In this document: positions 1 to 8,619 of the stretch, piece after piece | How the letters are laid out: each line of letters begins with the position of its first letter | Numbering within the stretch: the first letter of the stretch is position 1 | DNA from: Kluyvera ascorbata_C | GTDB taxonomy: Bacteria > Pseudomonadota > Gammaproteobacteria > Enterobacterales > Enterobacteriaceae | Direction: 5' to 3' | Assembly: GCF_044197065.1 (NCBI RefSeq) | Contig: NZ_JBIQOI010000005.1 | Span: 124,001 to 188,000, forward strand | DNA length: 64,000 bases | Program-made: the position numbers and the translations under genes | Notes under the pieces: model-generated | The model's database searches: none | What the model was told of the DNA's origin: nothing | Seen by the model: the letters and a program-made list of their open reading frames with translations, nothing else

Positions 1-155
1 ACCACCTGGCCGAACGCATCTGTCAGCGCGTGCTGGAGCGGCTGCGCTTCACGCAAAACCCGCCCCTCTGCGATGCCATCCTGTTCGCCTTTGATAACCA
101 GACTCTCGGCAGCAACCGCCCGGTCAGTGAGATCGTAAGGGACATGCAATGTTAA
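1..155 (+). CDS. cbiD: CbiD, cobalt-precorrin-5B C1-methyltransferase (3' end only)
   Basis: The open frame read from base 3 encodes the last 50 residues of a protein ending in VSEIVRDMQC, with its TAA stop at 153-155. It matches the C-terminus of CbiD as I recall it, and its position directly before cbiE is the position of cbiD in the Salmonella cob operon. CbiD methylates C1 of cobalt-precorrin-5B in the anaerobic route to vitamin B12. The stop overlaps the cbiE start (ATG at 149) by seven bases, so the two are probably translationally coupled. The catalytic part lies outside the window, so the call rests on the tail and on context. Confidence 0.85.
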   Translation, partial: HLAERICQRVLERLRFTQNPPLCDAILFAFDNQTLGSNRPVSEIVRDMQC

Positions 156-754
156 CCGTCGTCGGAATGGGCCCGGCGGGCGTACAGCTGATGACGCCGC
201 TGGCCGCAGACGCAGTAAAGCAGGCCGATGCGCTGGTTGGCGGCGTGCGCCATCTGGCGCAGTTTCCGGCGTTTGGTGGCGAACGCTGCGCGCTGGGCGC
301 CAATATTGCCCAGGTGCTGGCGTGGATTGAGGCGCGGCAGGCGCAAAACGTGGTGGTGCTGGCCTCCGGCGACCCGCTGTTTTACGGCATCGGTACGCGG
401 CTTATCGCCCATTTTGGCCGTGAAAACGTGCGGGTGATCCCCGGCGTCAGCGCCGTGCAGTACCTGTGCGCGCAGGCGGGCATTGATATGAACGACATGT
501 GGCTGACCAGCAGCCACGGGCGCGAGGTGGATTTCGACCTGCTGGCGAGCCACCGCAAGGTGGCGATGGTGACCGACAAACGCTGCGGCCCGAAAGCCAT
601 CGCTGCGGCGCTGGTGGCGCGCGGCAAAGGGCATCGCTGGATGGTCATTGGCGAGAACCTGGCGCAGGACAACGAACGTATCCACTGGCTGCCGGTCAGC
701 GCGGTGGAGAGCGACTATGAGATGAACACGGTGGTGATCCTCGATGAAAGATGA
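149..754 (+). CDS. cbiE: CbiE, cobalt-precorrin-7 C5-methyltransferase
   Basis: The 201-residue protein is a class III SAM-dependent tetrapyrrole methylase. The N-terminal loop VVGMGPAGVQLMTP and the SAM-contact motif LASGDPLFYGIG near residue 70 are both visible, and the length is normal for stand-alone CbiE. With CbiT it replaces the fused CobL of aerobic producers: CbiE methylates C5 and CbiT acts at C15 and removes the C12 acetate. It is cytoplasmic. The gene overlaps cbiD upstream and cbiT downstream (11 bases), which supports one polycistronic message. Confidence 0.96.
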   Translation: MLTVVGMGPAGVQLMTPLAADAVKQADALVGGVRHLAQFPAFGGERCALGANIAQVLAWIEARQAQNVVVLASGDPLFYGIGTRLIAHFGRENVRVIPGVSAVQYLCAQAGIDMNDMWLTSSHGREVDFDLLASHRKVAMVTDKRCGPKAIAAALVARGKGHRWMVIGENLAQDNERIHWLPVSAVESDYEMNTVVILDER

Positions 755-1313
755 GCTGTTTTTACGCGGCGAAAAAGTGCCGATGACCAAAGAGGCGGTA
801 CGCGCGCTGGCGCTGGCGAAGCTGGAGCTGCACCGGGCATGCCACCTGATTGATATCGGGGCCGGAACCGGCAGCGTCTGTATTGAGGCGGCGCTGCAAA
901 ACCCGGCGCTTACCGTTACCGCCGTTGAGCGCAACCCGGCGGCGCTGCGCCTGCTGGCGGAGAACTGCCAGCGCTTTGCCTGCGACAATATCAATGTTGT
1001 CGCGGCCGAAGCGCCGGACGTTATCGTCGAGCCCGCCGACGCCATCTTTATGGGCGGCAGCGGCGGCCATCTGCGCGCGCTGATTGACTGGTCGTTGCAT
1101 CATCTTCGCCCCGGCGGACGGCTGGTGATGACCTTTATTTTGCAGGAGAACCTGCATGAGGCGCTGGACCATCTGCGCCTGGCAAACGTTGCGGCGCTGG
1201 ACTGCCAGCAGTTGAGCGTTTCCGCGATGACTGCACTCGGCAGCGGTCACTACTTCAAACCGAATAATCCCGTTTTTGTTATCGCCTGTCAGAAGGAAGA
1301 ACATCATGGCTGA
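744..1313 (+). CDS. cbiT: CbiT, cobalt-precorrin-6B C15-methyltransferase (decarboxylating)
   Basis: This 189-residue protein has a class I Rossmann-type methyltransferase fold, unlike its CbiE neighbour. The SAM-binding loop IDIGAGTGSVCIEAAL is near residue 36, followed by the acidic strand TAVERNP. CbiT methylates C15 and decarboxylates the C12 acetate chain of cobalt-precorrin-6B. The ATG at 744 lies inside the end of cbiE (overlap 744-754), and the stop overlaps the cbiF start by eight bases. Length and order match the Salmonella and Klebsiella cbi operons. Confidence 0.96.
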   Translation: MKDELFLRGEKVPMTKEAVRALALAKLELHRACHLIDIGAGTGSVCIEAALQNPALTVTAVERNPAALRLLAENCQRFACDNINVVAAEAPDVIVEPADAIFMGGSGGHLRALIDWSLHHLRPGGRLVMTFILQENLHEALDHLRLANVAALDCQQLSVSAMTALGSGHYFKPNNPVFVIACQKEEHHG

Positions 1314-2079
1314 AGCCTTTGACCCCCGCAGCGTCTGGTTTGTGGGCGCTGGCCCCGGCGACCGCGAGCTGATTACCCTGAAAGGCTACCGCCTGCTGCA
1401 ACAGGCGCAGGTGGTGATTTACGCCGGTTCGCTGATTAACCCCGAACTGCTGAGCTACTGCCCGGCTGAGGCCGAGTGCCACGACAGCGCCGAGCTGCAC
1501 CTTGAGCAAATCCTCGACCTGATGGAAGCGGGGGTGAAGGCCGGAAAAACGGTGGTGCGCCTGCAAACCGGCGACGTGTCGCTGTACGGCTCGGTACGCG
1601 AGCAGGGCGAAGAGCTGACCCGTCGCGGCATTAACTGGCAGGTGGTGCCGGGCGTGAGCGCGTTTCTCGGCGCGGCGGCGGAGCTGGGCGTCGAGTACAC
1701 GGTGCCGGAAGTGTCGCAGAGCCTCATCATCACTCGTCTGGAAGGCCGCACCCCGGTGCCGGAGCGCGAGCAGCTGGAGTCCTTTGCCCAGCACCGTACC
1801 TCAATGGCGATTTACCTCTCCGTGCAGCGCATCAATAAAGTCGCCGAGCGACTGATTGACGGCGGCTACCCGGCGACGACGCCGGTGGCGGTGATTTACA
1901 AGGCCACTTGGCCTGAGAGCCAGACCGTACGCGGCACGCTGACGGATATCGCCGACAAGGTCCGCGACGCCGATATCCGTAAAACCGCGCTGATTCTGGT
2001 CGGTGATTTCCTCGGCGAGGAGTACCACTACTCGCGACTCTACGCGGCAGATTTTAGCCATGAATACCGCAAAGCCTGA
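1306..2079 (+). CDS. cbiF: CbiF, cobalt-precorrin-4 C11-methyltransferase
   Basis: The 257-residue protein is a class III tetrapyrrole methylase, with FVGAGPGDRELITLKG at its N-terminus and LQTGDVSLYG near residue 85. I chose ATG 1306 (MAEAFDPRS) over the in-frame ATG at 1276. It follows a good ribosome-binding sequence (AGAAGGAAGA, 1291-1300) and gives the usual CbiF length. It transfers a methyl group from SAM to C11 of cobalt-precorrin-4. It overlaps cbiT by eight bases and cbiG by twenty. Confidence 0.96.
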   Translation: MAEAFDPRSVWFVGAGPGDRELITLKGYRLLQQAQVVIYAGSLINPELLSYCPAEAECHDSAELHLEQILDLMEAGVKAGKTVVRLQTGDVSLYGSVREQGEELTRRGINWQVVPGVSAFLGAAAELGVEYTVPEVSQSLIITRLEGRTPVPEREQLESFAQHRTSMAIYLSVQRINKVAERLIDGGYPATTPVAVIYKATWPESQTVRGTLTDIADKVRDADIRKTALILVGDFLGEEYHYSRLYAADFSHEYRKA

Positions 2080-3121
2080 GCGCATTGCGCTGTTCTGCCT
2101 GACCCCCGGCGGCGTGGCGCTGGCAAAACGGCTTCGCGCCGCGCTGCCAATGATCTGCTATACCCGCGAAGCGCTAGTGGAGCCGGGGTTTGAAGCGTTT
2201 GACGGCAGCTTTGCCGCCAGCGTTGGCCAGGCGTTTCACCGCGATACGGCGCTGATTTTTATCGGCGCGACCGGCATTACGGTGCGCGTTATTGCGCCGT
2301 TACTGGTGGATAAGTTCCACGACCCGGCGGTGGTGGTGATTGACGAGCGCGGTCAGCACGTGATCAGCCTGCTCTCCGGGCATATCGGCGGGGCGAATGA
2401 TCTCGCCCGGCATCTGGCGGGCATTCTCGGCGTTGACCCGGTTATCACCACCGCGACAGACGTCAATGACGTGGCGGCGCTGGATACGCTGGCCTGCCAG
2501 CTCAACGCGCGGATGCACGACTTCCGTTCAGCGGTGAAAACCGTCAACCAGATGCTGGTTAGCCAGCAGCGCGTGGGGCTGTGGTGGGAGGAGTCGCTCA
2601 CCCACGAGGTCAGCCGCTGCGACCAGCGCGGATTTATCACCGTGACCGACCTCAACGCGCTCCCGGCGCTGGATGCGCTGGTGTGCATCACCCTGCGCGA
2701 TGCGCTGCCGGAACTGCCGTTGCCGCACTGGAAGCTGGTGCCACGGCGCATCGTGGCGGGCATCGGCTGTCGACGCGGCACGCCCTGCGCCCTGATAAGC
2801 GAGCTGCTCCATCGTCAACTTGCCGCGCATCACCTCGACCCGCTGGCGCTGAAAGCCATCGGCAGCATCGTGGTGAAGCAGGATGAGCTGGGGCTGATTC
2901 AGCTCGCCAGCAACCTTGATGTGCCGTTTGAAATCTTTAGCGTGGCCGCCCTGTGCGAACACGAACACCGTTTTCCCTCCTCGCTGTTTGTGAAGCAGAC
3001 GGTCGGAGTAGGCAGCGTTTCTGGTCCGTCGGCGTGGCGGATGAGCAACGGAAATGTAGTAGGCGAGACCCTGCGTGAACAGGGCGTCACCATCACTTTG
3101 GGAGTCACTGACAGATGTTAA
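2060..3121 (+). CDS. cbiG: CbiG, cobalt-precorrin-5A hydrolase
   Basis: The product is 353 residues. CbiG opens the delta-lactone of cobalt-precorrin-5A and releases acetaldehyde from C20, a step specific to the anaerobic pathway. The N-terminal half carries the glycine-rich region LIFIGATGITVRVIAP and LLSGHIGGANDLA. The C-terminal domain begins at about residue 230 with GIGCRRGTPC, the conserved CobE/CbiG motif. ATG 2060 was preferred to an in-frame upstream ATG because it gives the family length and starts MNTAKPERIALFC. It overlaps the cbiF end, and its own end overlaps cbiH by seven bases. Confidence 0.95.
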   Translation: MNTAKPERIALFCLTPGGVALAKRLRAALPMICYTREALVEPGFEAFDGSFAASVGQAFHRDTALIFIGATGITVRVIAPLLVDKFHDPAVVVIDERGQHVISLLSGHIGGANDLARHLAGILGVDPVITTATDVNDVAALDTLACQLNARMHDFRSAVKTVNQMLVSQQRVGLWWEESLTHEVSRCDQRGFITVTDLNALPALDALVCITLRDALPELPLPHWKLVPRRIVAGIGCRRGTPCALISELLHRQLAAHHLDPLALKAIGSIVVKQDELGLIQLASNLDVPFEIFSVAALCEHEHRFPSSLFVKQTVGVGSVSGPSAWRMSNGNVVGETLREQGVTITLGVTDRC

Positions 3122-3840
3122 GCGTAATTGGAATCGGCCCTGGCTCGCAGGCCATGATGACCATGGAAGCCGTCGAGGCGCTGCAGGCGGCGGAAATCGT
3201 CGTCGGCTACAAAACCTATACCCACCTGGTGAAGGCCTTTACCGGCGACAAGCAGGTGATCAAAACCGGGATGTGCAAAGAGATTGAACGCTGCCAGGCG
3301 GCGATTGAGTTAGCGCAGGCCGGGCACAACGTGGCGCTTATCAGCAGCGGCGATGCGGGCATCTACGGCATGGCGGGGCTGGTGCTGGAGCTGGTTAGCA
3401 AACAGAAGCTGGACGTGGAAGTGCGCCTGATCCCGGGCATGACCGCCAGCATCGCGGCGGCTTCGCTGCTGGGCGCGCCGCTGATGCACGATTTCTGCCA
3501 TATCAGCCTGAGCGATCTGCTCACCCCGTGGCCGGTCATTGAGAAACGCATTATCGCCGCCGGGGAAGCTGACTTTGTTATCTGCTTCTACAACCCGCGC
3601 AGCCGGGGCCGCGAAGGGCATCTGGCCCGCGCGTTTGAACTGCTTTCTGCCGTCAAAAGCGCCGATACGCCAGTGGGCGTGGTGAAATCCGCCGGGCGTA
3701 AAAAACAGGAAAAATGGCTGACTACGCTTGGCGCGATGGACTTTGAACCGGTGGATATGACCAGCCTGGTGATCGTCGGCAACAAAACCACCTACGTGCA
3801 GGACGGCCTGATGATTACGCCGCGAGGCTACGTGCTGTGA
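3115..3840 (+). CDS. cbiH: CbiH, cobalt-precorrin-3B C17-methyltransferase
   Basis: The 241-residue product is another class III SAM-dependent methylase, with VIGIGPGSQAMMTMEAVEAL at the N-terminus, ISSGDAGIYGMAG near residue 80 and VICFYNPRSRGR near residue 155. CbiH methylates C17 and drives the ring contraction of cobalt-factor III. The overlaps are short (seven bases with cbiG, four with cbiJ), so it sits inside one tightly coupled translation unit. Length and order match other enteric cbi operons. Confidence 0.96.
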   Translation: MLSVIGIGPGSQAMMTMEAVEALQAAEIVVGYKTYTHLVKAFTGDKQVIKTGMCKEIERCQAAIELAQAGHNVALISSGDAGIYGMAGLVLELVSKQKLDVEVRLIPGMTASIAAASLLGAPLMHDFCHISLSDLLTPWPVIEKRIIAAGEADFVICFYNPRSRGREGHLARAFELLSAVKSADTPVGVVKSAGRKKQEKWLTTLGAMDFEPVDMTSLVIVGNKTTYVQDGLMITPRGYVL

Positions 3841-4637
3841 GTTTCGGCGACGTACTGGTGGTGGGCGGCACCAGCGATGCGCGTGCGCTGTGCCTGCTGC
3901 TGGATGCCGCGCAGGTGCGCTACACCGTCTCGGTGGCCACACCCACCGGCGAAGCGCTGGCGGGCGATATTCAGGGGCAGGTGCGCTGTGGCCGTCTGGA
4001 AAAATCGGAGATGGTGACCTGGCTTCGCGAACATGGCACGCGCTGGGTAATTGATGCGTCGCATCCGTATGCCGAAGCGGTCAGCCGCAACGTGCTGGAT
4101 GCCTGTACGGAAGCGAGCGTGCTGCTGAGCCGCTACCAGCGCCCGGATCAACGGGATGCACTGACGCACCCTCTGCTGCACTACGTCACCAGCATTGATG
4201 AAGCCTGTGAGCGGATTAAACCGCTGGGCCAGCGCGTGCTGCTGACTACCGGCAGCAAAGACCTGGCGCTATGGCGTGCCGGGCTGGCGGAAAAAACGCT
4301 GCTGGCCCGCGTGCTGCCGGTGCCGAACGTGGTGCAGCAGTGCGCCGACCTCGGTTTTGGCGTGGGCGAGATTTTTGCTATCTGCGCGCCGTTCAGCGCC
4401 GAGTTTAACGCCGCGTTTTACCGCCATTGCCGCGCCGATGTGGTGGTGACCAAAGCCTCCGGCGCGGAAGGCGGCTATCTGGAAAAGGTGCAGCCCTGCC
4501 TGGATGCCGGGCTTCCCTGCATCGTGATTACCCGCCCGGCACCGCTGGTGTCCGGCGACGAACTACTGGAAAGTCAGTCCGCCTTTGCCGAGCGCTTAGC
4601 GCGCTGGCTGGCCGACGACAAAAGGAATCAAGCATGA
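3837..4637 (+). CDS. cbiJ: CbiJ, cobalt-precorrin-6A reductase
   Basis: The 266-residue protein begins at a GTG that overlaps the cbiH stop (GTGA, 3837-3840). Near the N-terminus, VVGGTSDARALCLLLD is the dinucleotide-binding glycine-rich loop of the CobK/CbiJ family. WVIDASHPYAEAVS, near residue 70, is its second conserved motif. CbiJ reduces cobalt-precorrin-6A with a pyridine nucleotide (NADH in the cobalt-dependent enzymes). No ATG is available at a sensible position, so the GTG start is well supported. The end overlaps cbiK in an ATGA arrangement. Confidence 0.95.
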   Translation: MSFGDVLVVGGTSDARALCLLLDAAQVRYTVSVATPTGEALAGDIQGQVRCGRLEKSEMVTWLREHGTRWVIDASHPYAEAVSRNVLDACTEASVLLSRYQRPDQRDALTHPLLHYVTSIDEACERIKPLGQRVLLTTGSKDLALWRAGLAEKTLLARVLPVPNVVQQCADLGFGVGEIFAICAPFSAEFNAAFYRHCRADVVVTKASGAEGGYLEKVQPCLDAGLPCIVITRPAPLVSGDELLESQSAFAERLARWLADDKRNQA

Positions 4638-5413
4638 AAAAAGCCCTACTGGTGGTGAGCTTCGGCACCAGCTACCACGACACCTGCGAGAAGAATATTG
4701 TCGCCTGCGAACGCGAACTGGCGGCAAGCTGCCCCGACCGTGACCTGTTTCGCGCGTTTACCTCGGGGATGATCATCCGCAAGCTCAAAGCCCGCGACGG
4801 TATTGAAACCGATACCCCGCTTGAGGCACTGCAAAAGCTCGCGGACCTCGGATACGAAGACGTAGCGGTACAGTCGCTGCATATCATCAACGGCGACGAA
4901 TACGAAAAAATCGCCCGTGAAGTGCAGAGCCTGCGCCCGCTGTTCAAACGCCTGACCCTCGGCACGCCGCTGCTGAGCGGCCACGATGACTACGTGCGCC
5001 TGATGGACGCGCTCACCCAGCAGATGCCCGCGCTGAACGCCAACGAAAAGGTGGTGTTTATGGGCCACGGCGCCAGCCACCACGCCTTTGCCGCCTACGC
5101 CTGCCTCGACCATATGATGACCGCCCAGCGCTTCCCGGCGCGGGTCGGCGCGGTGGAGAGCTACCCGGAAGTGGAGGTGCTGATTGAGAGCATGAGCAAA
5201 GAGGGCGTCAGCGCCGTACACCTGATGCCGCTGATGCTGGTGGCGGGCGACCACGCTATTAACGATATGGCCTCTGACGAAGAGGACTCATGGAAAACGC
5301 TGTTTAACGCGGCGGGTATTCCGGCTACGCCGTGGCTGTGCGGGCTGGGCGAAAACCCGGTGGTGCGCGCCATGTTCGTTGAACATCTGCAACAGTCTTT
5401 GGAGGCAGCATGA
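4634..5413 (+). CDS. cbiK: CbiK, anaerobic sirohydrochlorin cobaltochelatase
   Basis: The 259-residue protein starts MKKALLVVSFGTSYHDTC, the signature of CbiK class II chelatases, which insert Co(II) into sirohydrochlorin without ATP. Histidines in MGHGASHHAF and LVAGDHAIND correspond to the metal-binding histidines described for Salmonella CbiK. ATG 4634 overlaps the cbiJ stop (ATGA). A long in-frame extension upstream, back to 4427, only reads through cbiJ in another frame and is not used. Having cbiK rather than cbiX fits the Salmonella/Klebsiella operon type. There is no signal peptide, so it is cytoplasmic. Confidence 0.96.
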   Translation: MKKALLVVSFGTSYHDTCEKNIVACERELAASCPDRDLFRAFTSGMIIRKLKARDGIETDTPLEALQKLADLGYEDVAVQSLHIINGDEYEKIAREVQSLRPLFKRLTLGTPLLSGHDDYVRLMDALTQQMPALNANEKVVFMGHGASHHAFAAYACLDHMMTAQRFPARVGAVESYPEVEVLIESMSKEGVSAVHLMPLMLVAGDHAINDMASDEEDSWKTLFNAAGIPATPWLCGLGENPVVRAMFVEHLQQSLEAA

Positions 5414-6123
5414 GCGGCAAACTGTATGCACTGAGCACCGGGCCGGGCGCGTCTGACCTGATAACCGTGCGCGCGGCGCGCATTCTGGGCTCGCTGGATA
5501 TTCTCTACGCCCCGGCAGGGCGCAAGTGCGGTGACAGCCTGGCGCTCTCCATCGTGCGTGAATACCTCGGCGAACAAACCGAAGTGCGCTGTTGTCACTT
5601 CCCGATGAGCGCCGACAGCGCTGAAAAAGAGGCGGTCTGGGACGATGTATCAGCGGCGTTGGTTCGCGAAGTGCAAGCCGGGAAGAATGTCGGCTTTATC
5701 ACCCTCGGCGATGCAATGTTGTTCAGCACCTGGGTCTTTTTACTCCAGCGCATCGGCAGCCCGGAGTGGCTGGAGATTGTTCCCGGCGTGACCTCGTTTG
5801 CCGCCATTGCCGCGCGCAGCAAAACGCCGCTGGCGATGGAGCAACAGTCGCTGGCGGTGGTCGCCTGTACCGCACCGGAAGACGAGATTGAACGCGCGCT
5901 GGCGCAGCACGACAGCCTGGTATTGATGAAAGTCTACGGTCGCTTCCCGCGCATCAAAGCGCTGCTGGCAAAAGCAGGTTTATTGGATAACGCGCTGTTG
6001 ATGGCCGAGGCGACGCTGCCCGGCGAGCAGTGCTGGCGGCATTTGGGCGAAGTCGCTGACGACCTGCCGTTGCCGTATTTCTCCACCATTCTGGTGAATA
6101 AACAGTGGGAGCAAGGAAAATGA
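5410..6123 (+). CDS. cbiL: CbiL, cobalt-precorrin-2 C20-methyltransferase
   Basis: The 237-residue class III methylase carries ALSTGPGASDLITVRAARIL at its N-terminus, FITLGDAMLFSTW near residue 95 and EIVPGVTSFAAIA near residue 118. It methylates C20 of cobalt-precorrin-2, the first methylation committed to corrins. The start overlaps the cbiK stop in an ATGA arrangement, and the end overlaps cbiM by four bases. Family length and order are normal. Confidence 0.96.
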   Translation: MSGKLYALSTGPGASDLITVRAARILGSLDILYAPAGRKCGDSLALSIVREYLGEQTEVRCCHFPMSADSAEKEAVWDDVSAALVREVQAGKNVGFITLGDAMLFSTWVFLLQRIGSPEWLEIVPGVTSFAAIAARSKTPLAMEQQSLAVVACTAPEDEIERALAQHDSLVLMKVYGRFPRIKALLAKAGLLDNALLMAEATLPGEQCWRHLGEVADDLPLPYFSTILVNKQWEQGK

Positions 6124-6857
6124 AACGGGAACAACAGCTGAAGCGACTGTCGCTCAGCGGATTGGCGGCGGCGATACTGCTGCTGGTGGTGCCGCAGGAA
6201 GCCTTTGCGATGCACATCATGGAAGGATTCCTGCCGCCAATGTGGGCGCTGGCCTGGTGGCTGCTGTTTCTGCCGTGCCTGTGGTACGGGCTGGTACGCC
6301 TGCGCCGAATTGTGCAGGAGGACAGTAACCAGAAGGTGCTGCTGGCGCTGTGCGGGGCGTTTATCTTTGTGCTCTCGGCGCTAAAGATCCCGTCGGTCAC
6401 CGGTAGCTGCTCGCACCCAACCGGTGTGGGGCTAGCGGTTATCCTGTTTGGGCCGGGCGTGGTGGCTATTCTCGGCGCTATCGTGCTGCTGTTCCAGGCG
6501 CTGCTGCTGGCCCACGGCGGCCTGACGACGCTCGGCGCTAACGGTATGTCGATGGCGGTAATTGGGCCTATCGTCGGCTATCTGGTGTGGAAAATGGCCT
6601 GTAAGGCTGGGTTTCGTCGCGATGTGTCGGTGTTCCTGTGTGCGATGCTGGCGGATCTGGCAACCTACTTTGTCACCTCTCTCCAGTTAGGCGTGGCTTT
6701 TCCTGACCCGCAGGCGGGCTTTGTGGGATCGAGCCTGAAATTTATGGGGATCTTCTGCCTGACGCAGGTGCCAATCGCCATTGCCGAAGGCTTGCTTACG
6801 GTGATGATCTACGACCAGTTAACCAAGCGACAGCTGATCGCCACTGAGGGACGCTAA
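6120..6857 (+). CDS. cbiM: CbiM, substrate-binding membrane subunit of the cobalt ECF transporter
   Basis: The 245-residue hydrophobic protein has a signal-like first segment (LAAAILLLVVPQEAFA) followed by the conserved MHIMEGFLPPMWA. In this family a processed N-terminal Met-His binds cobalt. Several further membrane segments follow, with the conserved stretch IPSVTGSCSHPTGVGLA near residue 90. CbiM is the S-component of the energy-coupling factor importer completed by CbiN, CbiQ and CbiO. ATG 6120 overlaps the cbiL stop (ATGA) and was chosen over an upstream in-frame ATG inside cbiL. Confidence 0.96.
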   Translation: MKREQQLKRLSLSGLAAAILLLVVPQEAFAMHIMEGFLPPMWALAWWLLFLPCLWYGLVRLRRIVQEDSNQKVLLALCGAFIFVLSALKIPSVTGSCSHPTGVGLAVILFGPGVVAILGAIVLLFQALLLAHGGLTTLGANGMSMAVIGPIVGYLVWKMACKAGFRRDVSVFLCAMLADLATYFVTSLQLGVAFPDPQAGFVGSSLKFMGIFCLTQVPIAIAEGLLTVMIYDQLTKRQLIATEGR

Positions 6858-6858
6858 G

Positions 6859-7140
6859 ATGAAAAAGACATTAATCCTGCTGGCGATGGTGATTGCGCTG
6901 GTTATCCTGCCGTTCTTTATCAACCACGGCGGCGAATACGGCGGCTCTGACGATCAGGCTGAAGGGGTGATTACCGCCGTTGATCCGGGCTATGAACCGT
7001 GGTTCCACCCGCTGTATGAACCGGCGAGCGGCGAAATTGAGAGCCTGCTGTTTACCCTGCAGGGCTCTATTGGCGCAGCGGTGATCTTCTATATTCTTGG
7101 CTACTACAAGGGCCGCCAGCGCCATGATGACCGGGCTTGA
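6859..7140 (+). CDS. cbiN: CbiN, small subunit of the cobalt ECF transporter
   Basis: The 93-residue protein has two predicted membrane helices, LILLAMVIALVILPFFI near the start and IGAAVIFYILGYYKG near the end. They flank an extracytoplasmic loop containing GGSDDQAEGVI and EPWFHPLYEPASGEIESLLF, which is the CbiN layout. CbiN assists cobalt delivery through CbiM. One base separates it from cbiM, and it overlaps the start of cbiQ. Confidence 0.95.
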   Translation: MKKTLILLAMVIALVILPFFINHGGEYGGSDDQAEGVITAVDPGYEPWFHPLYEPASGEIESLLFTLQGSIGAAVIFYILGYYKGRQRHDDRA

Positions 7141-7804
7141 TAGACTGAGCTATCAGAGCCGCTGGTTTCACGTCGCGCCAGAGCGCAAGTTTCTGCTCTG
7201 GCTGCTGATGATGGTACTGGCTTTTAGCCTGCCGCCGTTGGGGCAGGCGCTGCTGATGGCGCTGACGGCAGGTTTTACCTGCTGGCTGCTGCGCATCTCG
7301 CTGTGGCGCTGGCTCCGCTGGATGGCGCTGCCGCTGGGCTTTCTGTTGGTGGGCGTGCTGACGATTATCTTTAGCATTAGCCGCGACCCGGATGCGCTGT
7401 TGGTGAGCATGCCGCTGGGGCCGTTCTCGCTCGGCATCACCGCCGCCGGGCTTGAGATGGCTAATCAGACCTTCTGGCGCAGTCTGGCGGCATTGTCCGC
7501 GACCTTCTGGCTGGTGCTGAATCTGCCGTTTCCGCAGCTTATCGTGCTGCTCAAGCGCGGGCGGGTGCCGCGTCTGTTGATCGAGCAGATCCTGCTGACC
7601 TGGCGCTTTATCTTTATCCTGCTGGATGAGGCGATGGCGATTCACCGGGCGCAGACGCTGCGCTTTGGTTATCGTAACGTTCGTCTGGGCTATCGCTCGC
7701 TGGCGATGCTGGTCAGTCTACTGTTTACGCGCGTGTTAATCCGCTATCAGCAGATGAGTACCGTACTGGATATCAAACTGTATCAGGGTGATTTTCACCT
7801 CTAA
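7127..7804 (+). CDS. cbiQ: CbiQ, transmembrane coupling (T) subunit of the cobalt ECF transporter
   Basis: The 225-residue membrane protein opens MMTGLDRLSYQSRW and has several hydrophobic segments. Its C-terminal part is charged and contains RAQTLRFGYRN, the kind of region through which EcfT subunits couple to the ATPase. Two adjacent ATG codons (7127 and 7130) lie within the end of cbiN, and I cannot tell which is used. An in-frame ATG at 7097 would give a longer overlap and is unlikely. CbiQ links ATP hydrolysis by CbiO to CbiMN. Confidence 0.94.
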   Translation: MTGLDRLSYQSRWFHVAPERKFLLWLLMMVLAFSLPPLGQALLMALTAGFTCWLLRISLWRWLRWMALPLGFLLVGVLTIIFSISRDPDALLVSMPLGPFSLGITAAGLEMANQTFWRSLAALSATFWLVLNLPFPQLIVLLKRGRVPRLLIEQILLTWRFIFILLDEAMAIHRAQTLRFGYRNVRLGYRSLAMLVSLLFTRVLIRYQQMSTVLDIKLYQGDFHL

Positions 7805-7812
7805 GGAACGCC

Positions 7813-8619
7813 ATGCTGGCTACCACTGACCTCTGGTTTCGCTACCAGGATGCGCCGATCCTGAAAGGGCTGACGCTGGACTTCTCGCGCCACGCCGTCA
7901 CCGGGCTGGTGGGGGCCAACGGCTGCGGGAAATCGACGCTGTTTATGAACCTCAGCGGGCTGCTGCGTCCGCAGCAGGGGGCAGTGCTGTGGCAGGGCAA
8001 GCCACTGGACTACAGCAAGCGCGGGCTGCTGGCGCTGCGCCAGCAGGTAGCGACCGTCTTTCAGGACCCGGACCAGCAGATTTTCTACACCGATATTGAT
8101 AGCGATATTGCCTTCAGCCTGCGTAATCTCGGCGTGGCGGAGGATGAGATTGCTCACCGGGTAGACGATGCGCTGACGCTGGTCGATGCCCAGCATTTTC
8201 GCCAGCAGCCGATTCAGTGCCTGAGTCACGGGCAGAAAAAACGGGTGGCGATTGCCAGCGCGCTGGTCTTGCAGGCGCGCTACCTGCTGCTGGACGAACC
8301 CACTGCCGGGCTGGACCCTTCCGGGCGCGCGCAGATGATTGATATCATCAGGCGCATCGTGGCGCAGGGCAATCATGTGGTGATTTCCAGCCACGATATT
8401 GATTTAATTTATGAAGTTAGCGACGCGGTGTACGTGCTGCGCCACGGCGAAGTGCTGGCCGAGGGTGAGCCGGGCGACGTGTTTGCCCGTACCGCGTTGA
8501 TTGAACAAGCGGGGCTGAGCCAGCCGTGGCTGGTGAAGCTGCATGCCGAGCTGGGGCTGCCGCTGTGTAAAACCGAGGCGGAGTTTTTCCGTCAAATGCG
8601 TGAACGAGGAAATCGATGA
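7813..8619 (+). CDS. cbiO: CbiO, ATPase subunit of the cobalt ECF transporter
   Basis: The 268-residue ABC ATPase has all the expected motifs in order: Walker A GANGCGKST near residue 36, Q-loop VFQDPDQQIF near residue 80, the signature in LSHGQKKRVAIASAL near residue 138, Walker B LLLDEPTAGLD near residue 157, and the switch histidine in VISSHDIDL. The signature reads LSHGQ rather than LSGGQ, a variant that also occurs in related ATPases. It supplies energy for cobalt uptake through CbiMNQ. The stop overlaps the cbiP start by four bases. Confidence 0.96.
   Translation: MLATTDLWFRYQDAPILKGLTLDFSRHAVTGLVGANGCGKSTLFMNLSGLLRPQQGAVLWQGKPLDYSKRGLLALRQQVATVFQDPDQQIFYTDIDSDIAFSLRNLGVAEDEIAHRVDDALTLVDAQHFRQQPIQCLSHGQKKRVAIASALVLQARYLLLDEPTAGLDPSGRAQMIDIIRRIVAQGNHVVISSHDIDLIYEVSDAVYVLRHGEVLAEGEPGDVFARTALIEQAGLSQPWLVKLHAELGLPLCKTEAEFFRQMRERGNR

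Noticed and set aside
152..1307. Long minus-strand frames opposite the cbi genes
   Set aside because: They are shadows of GC-rich coding sequence on the plus strand; they overlap known genes entirely and match no family.
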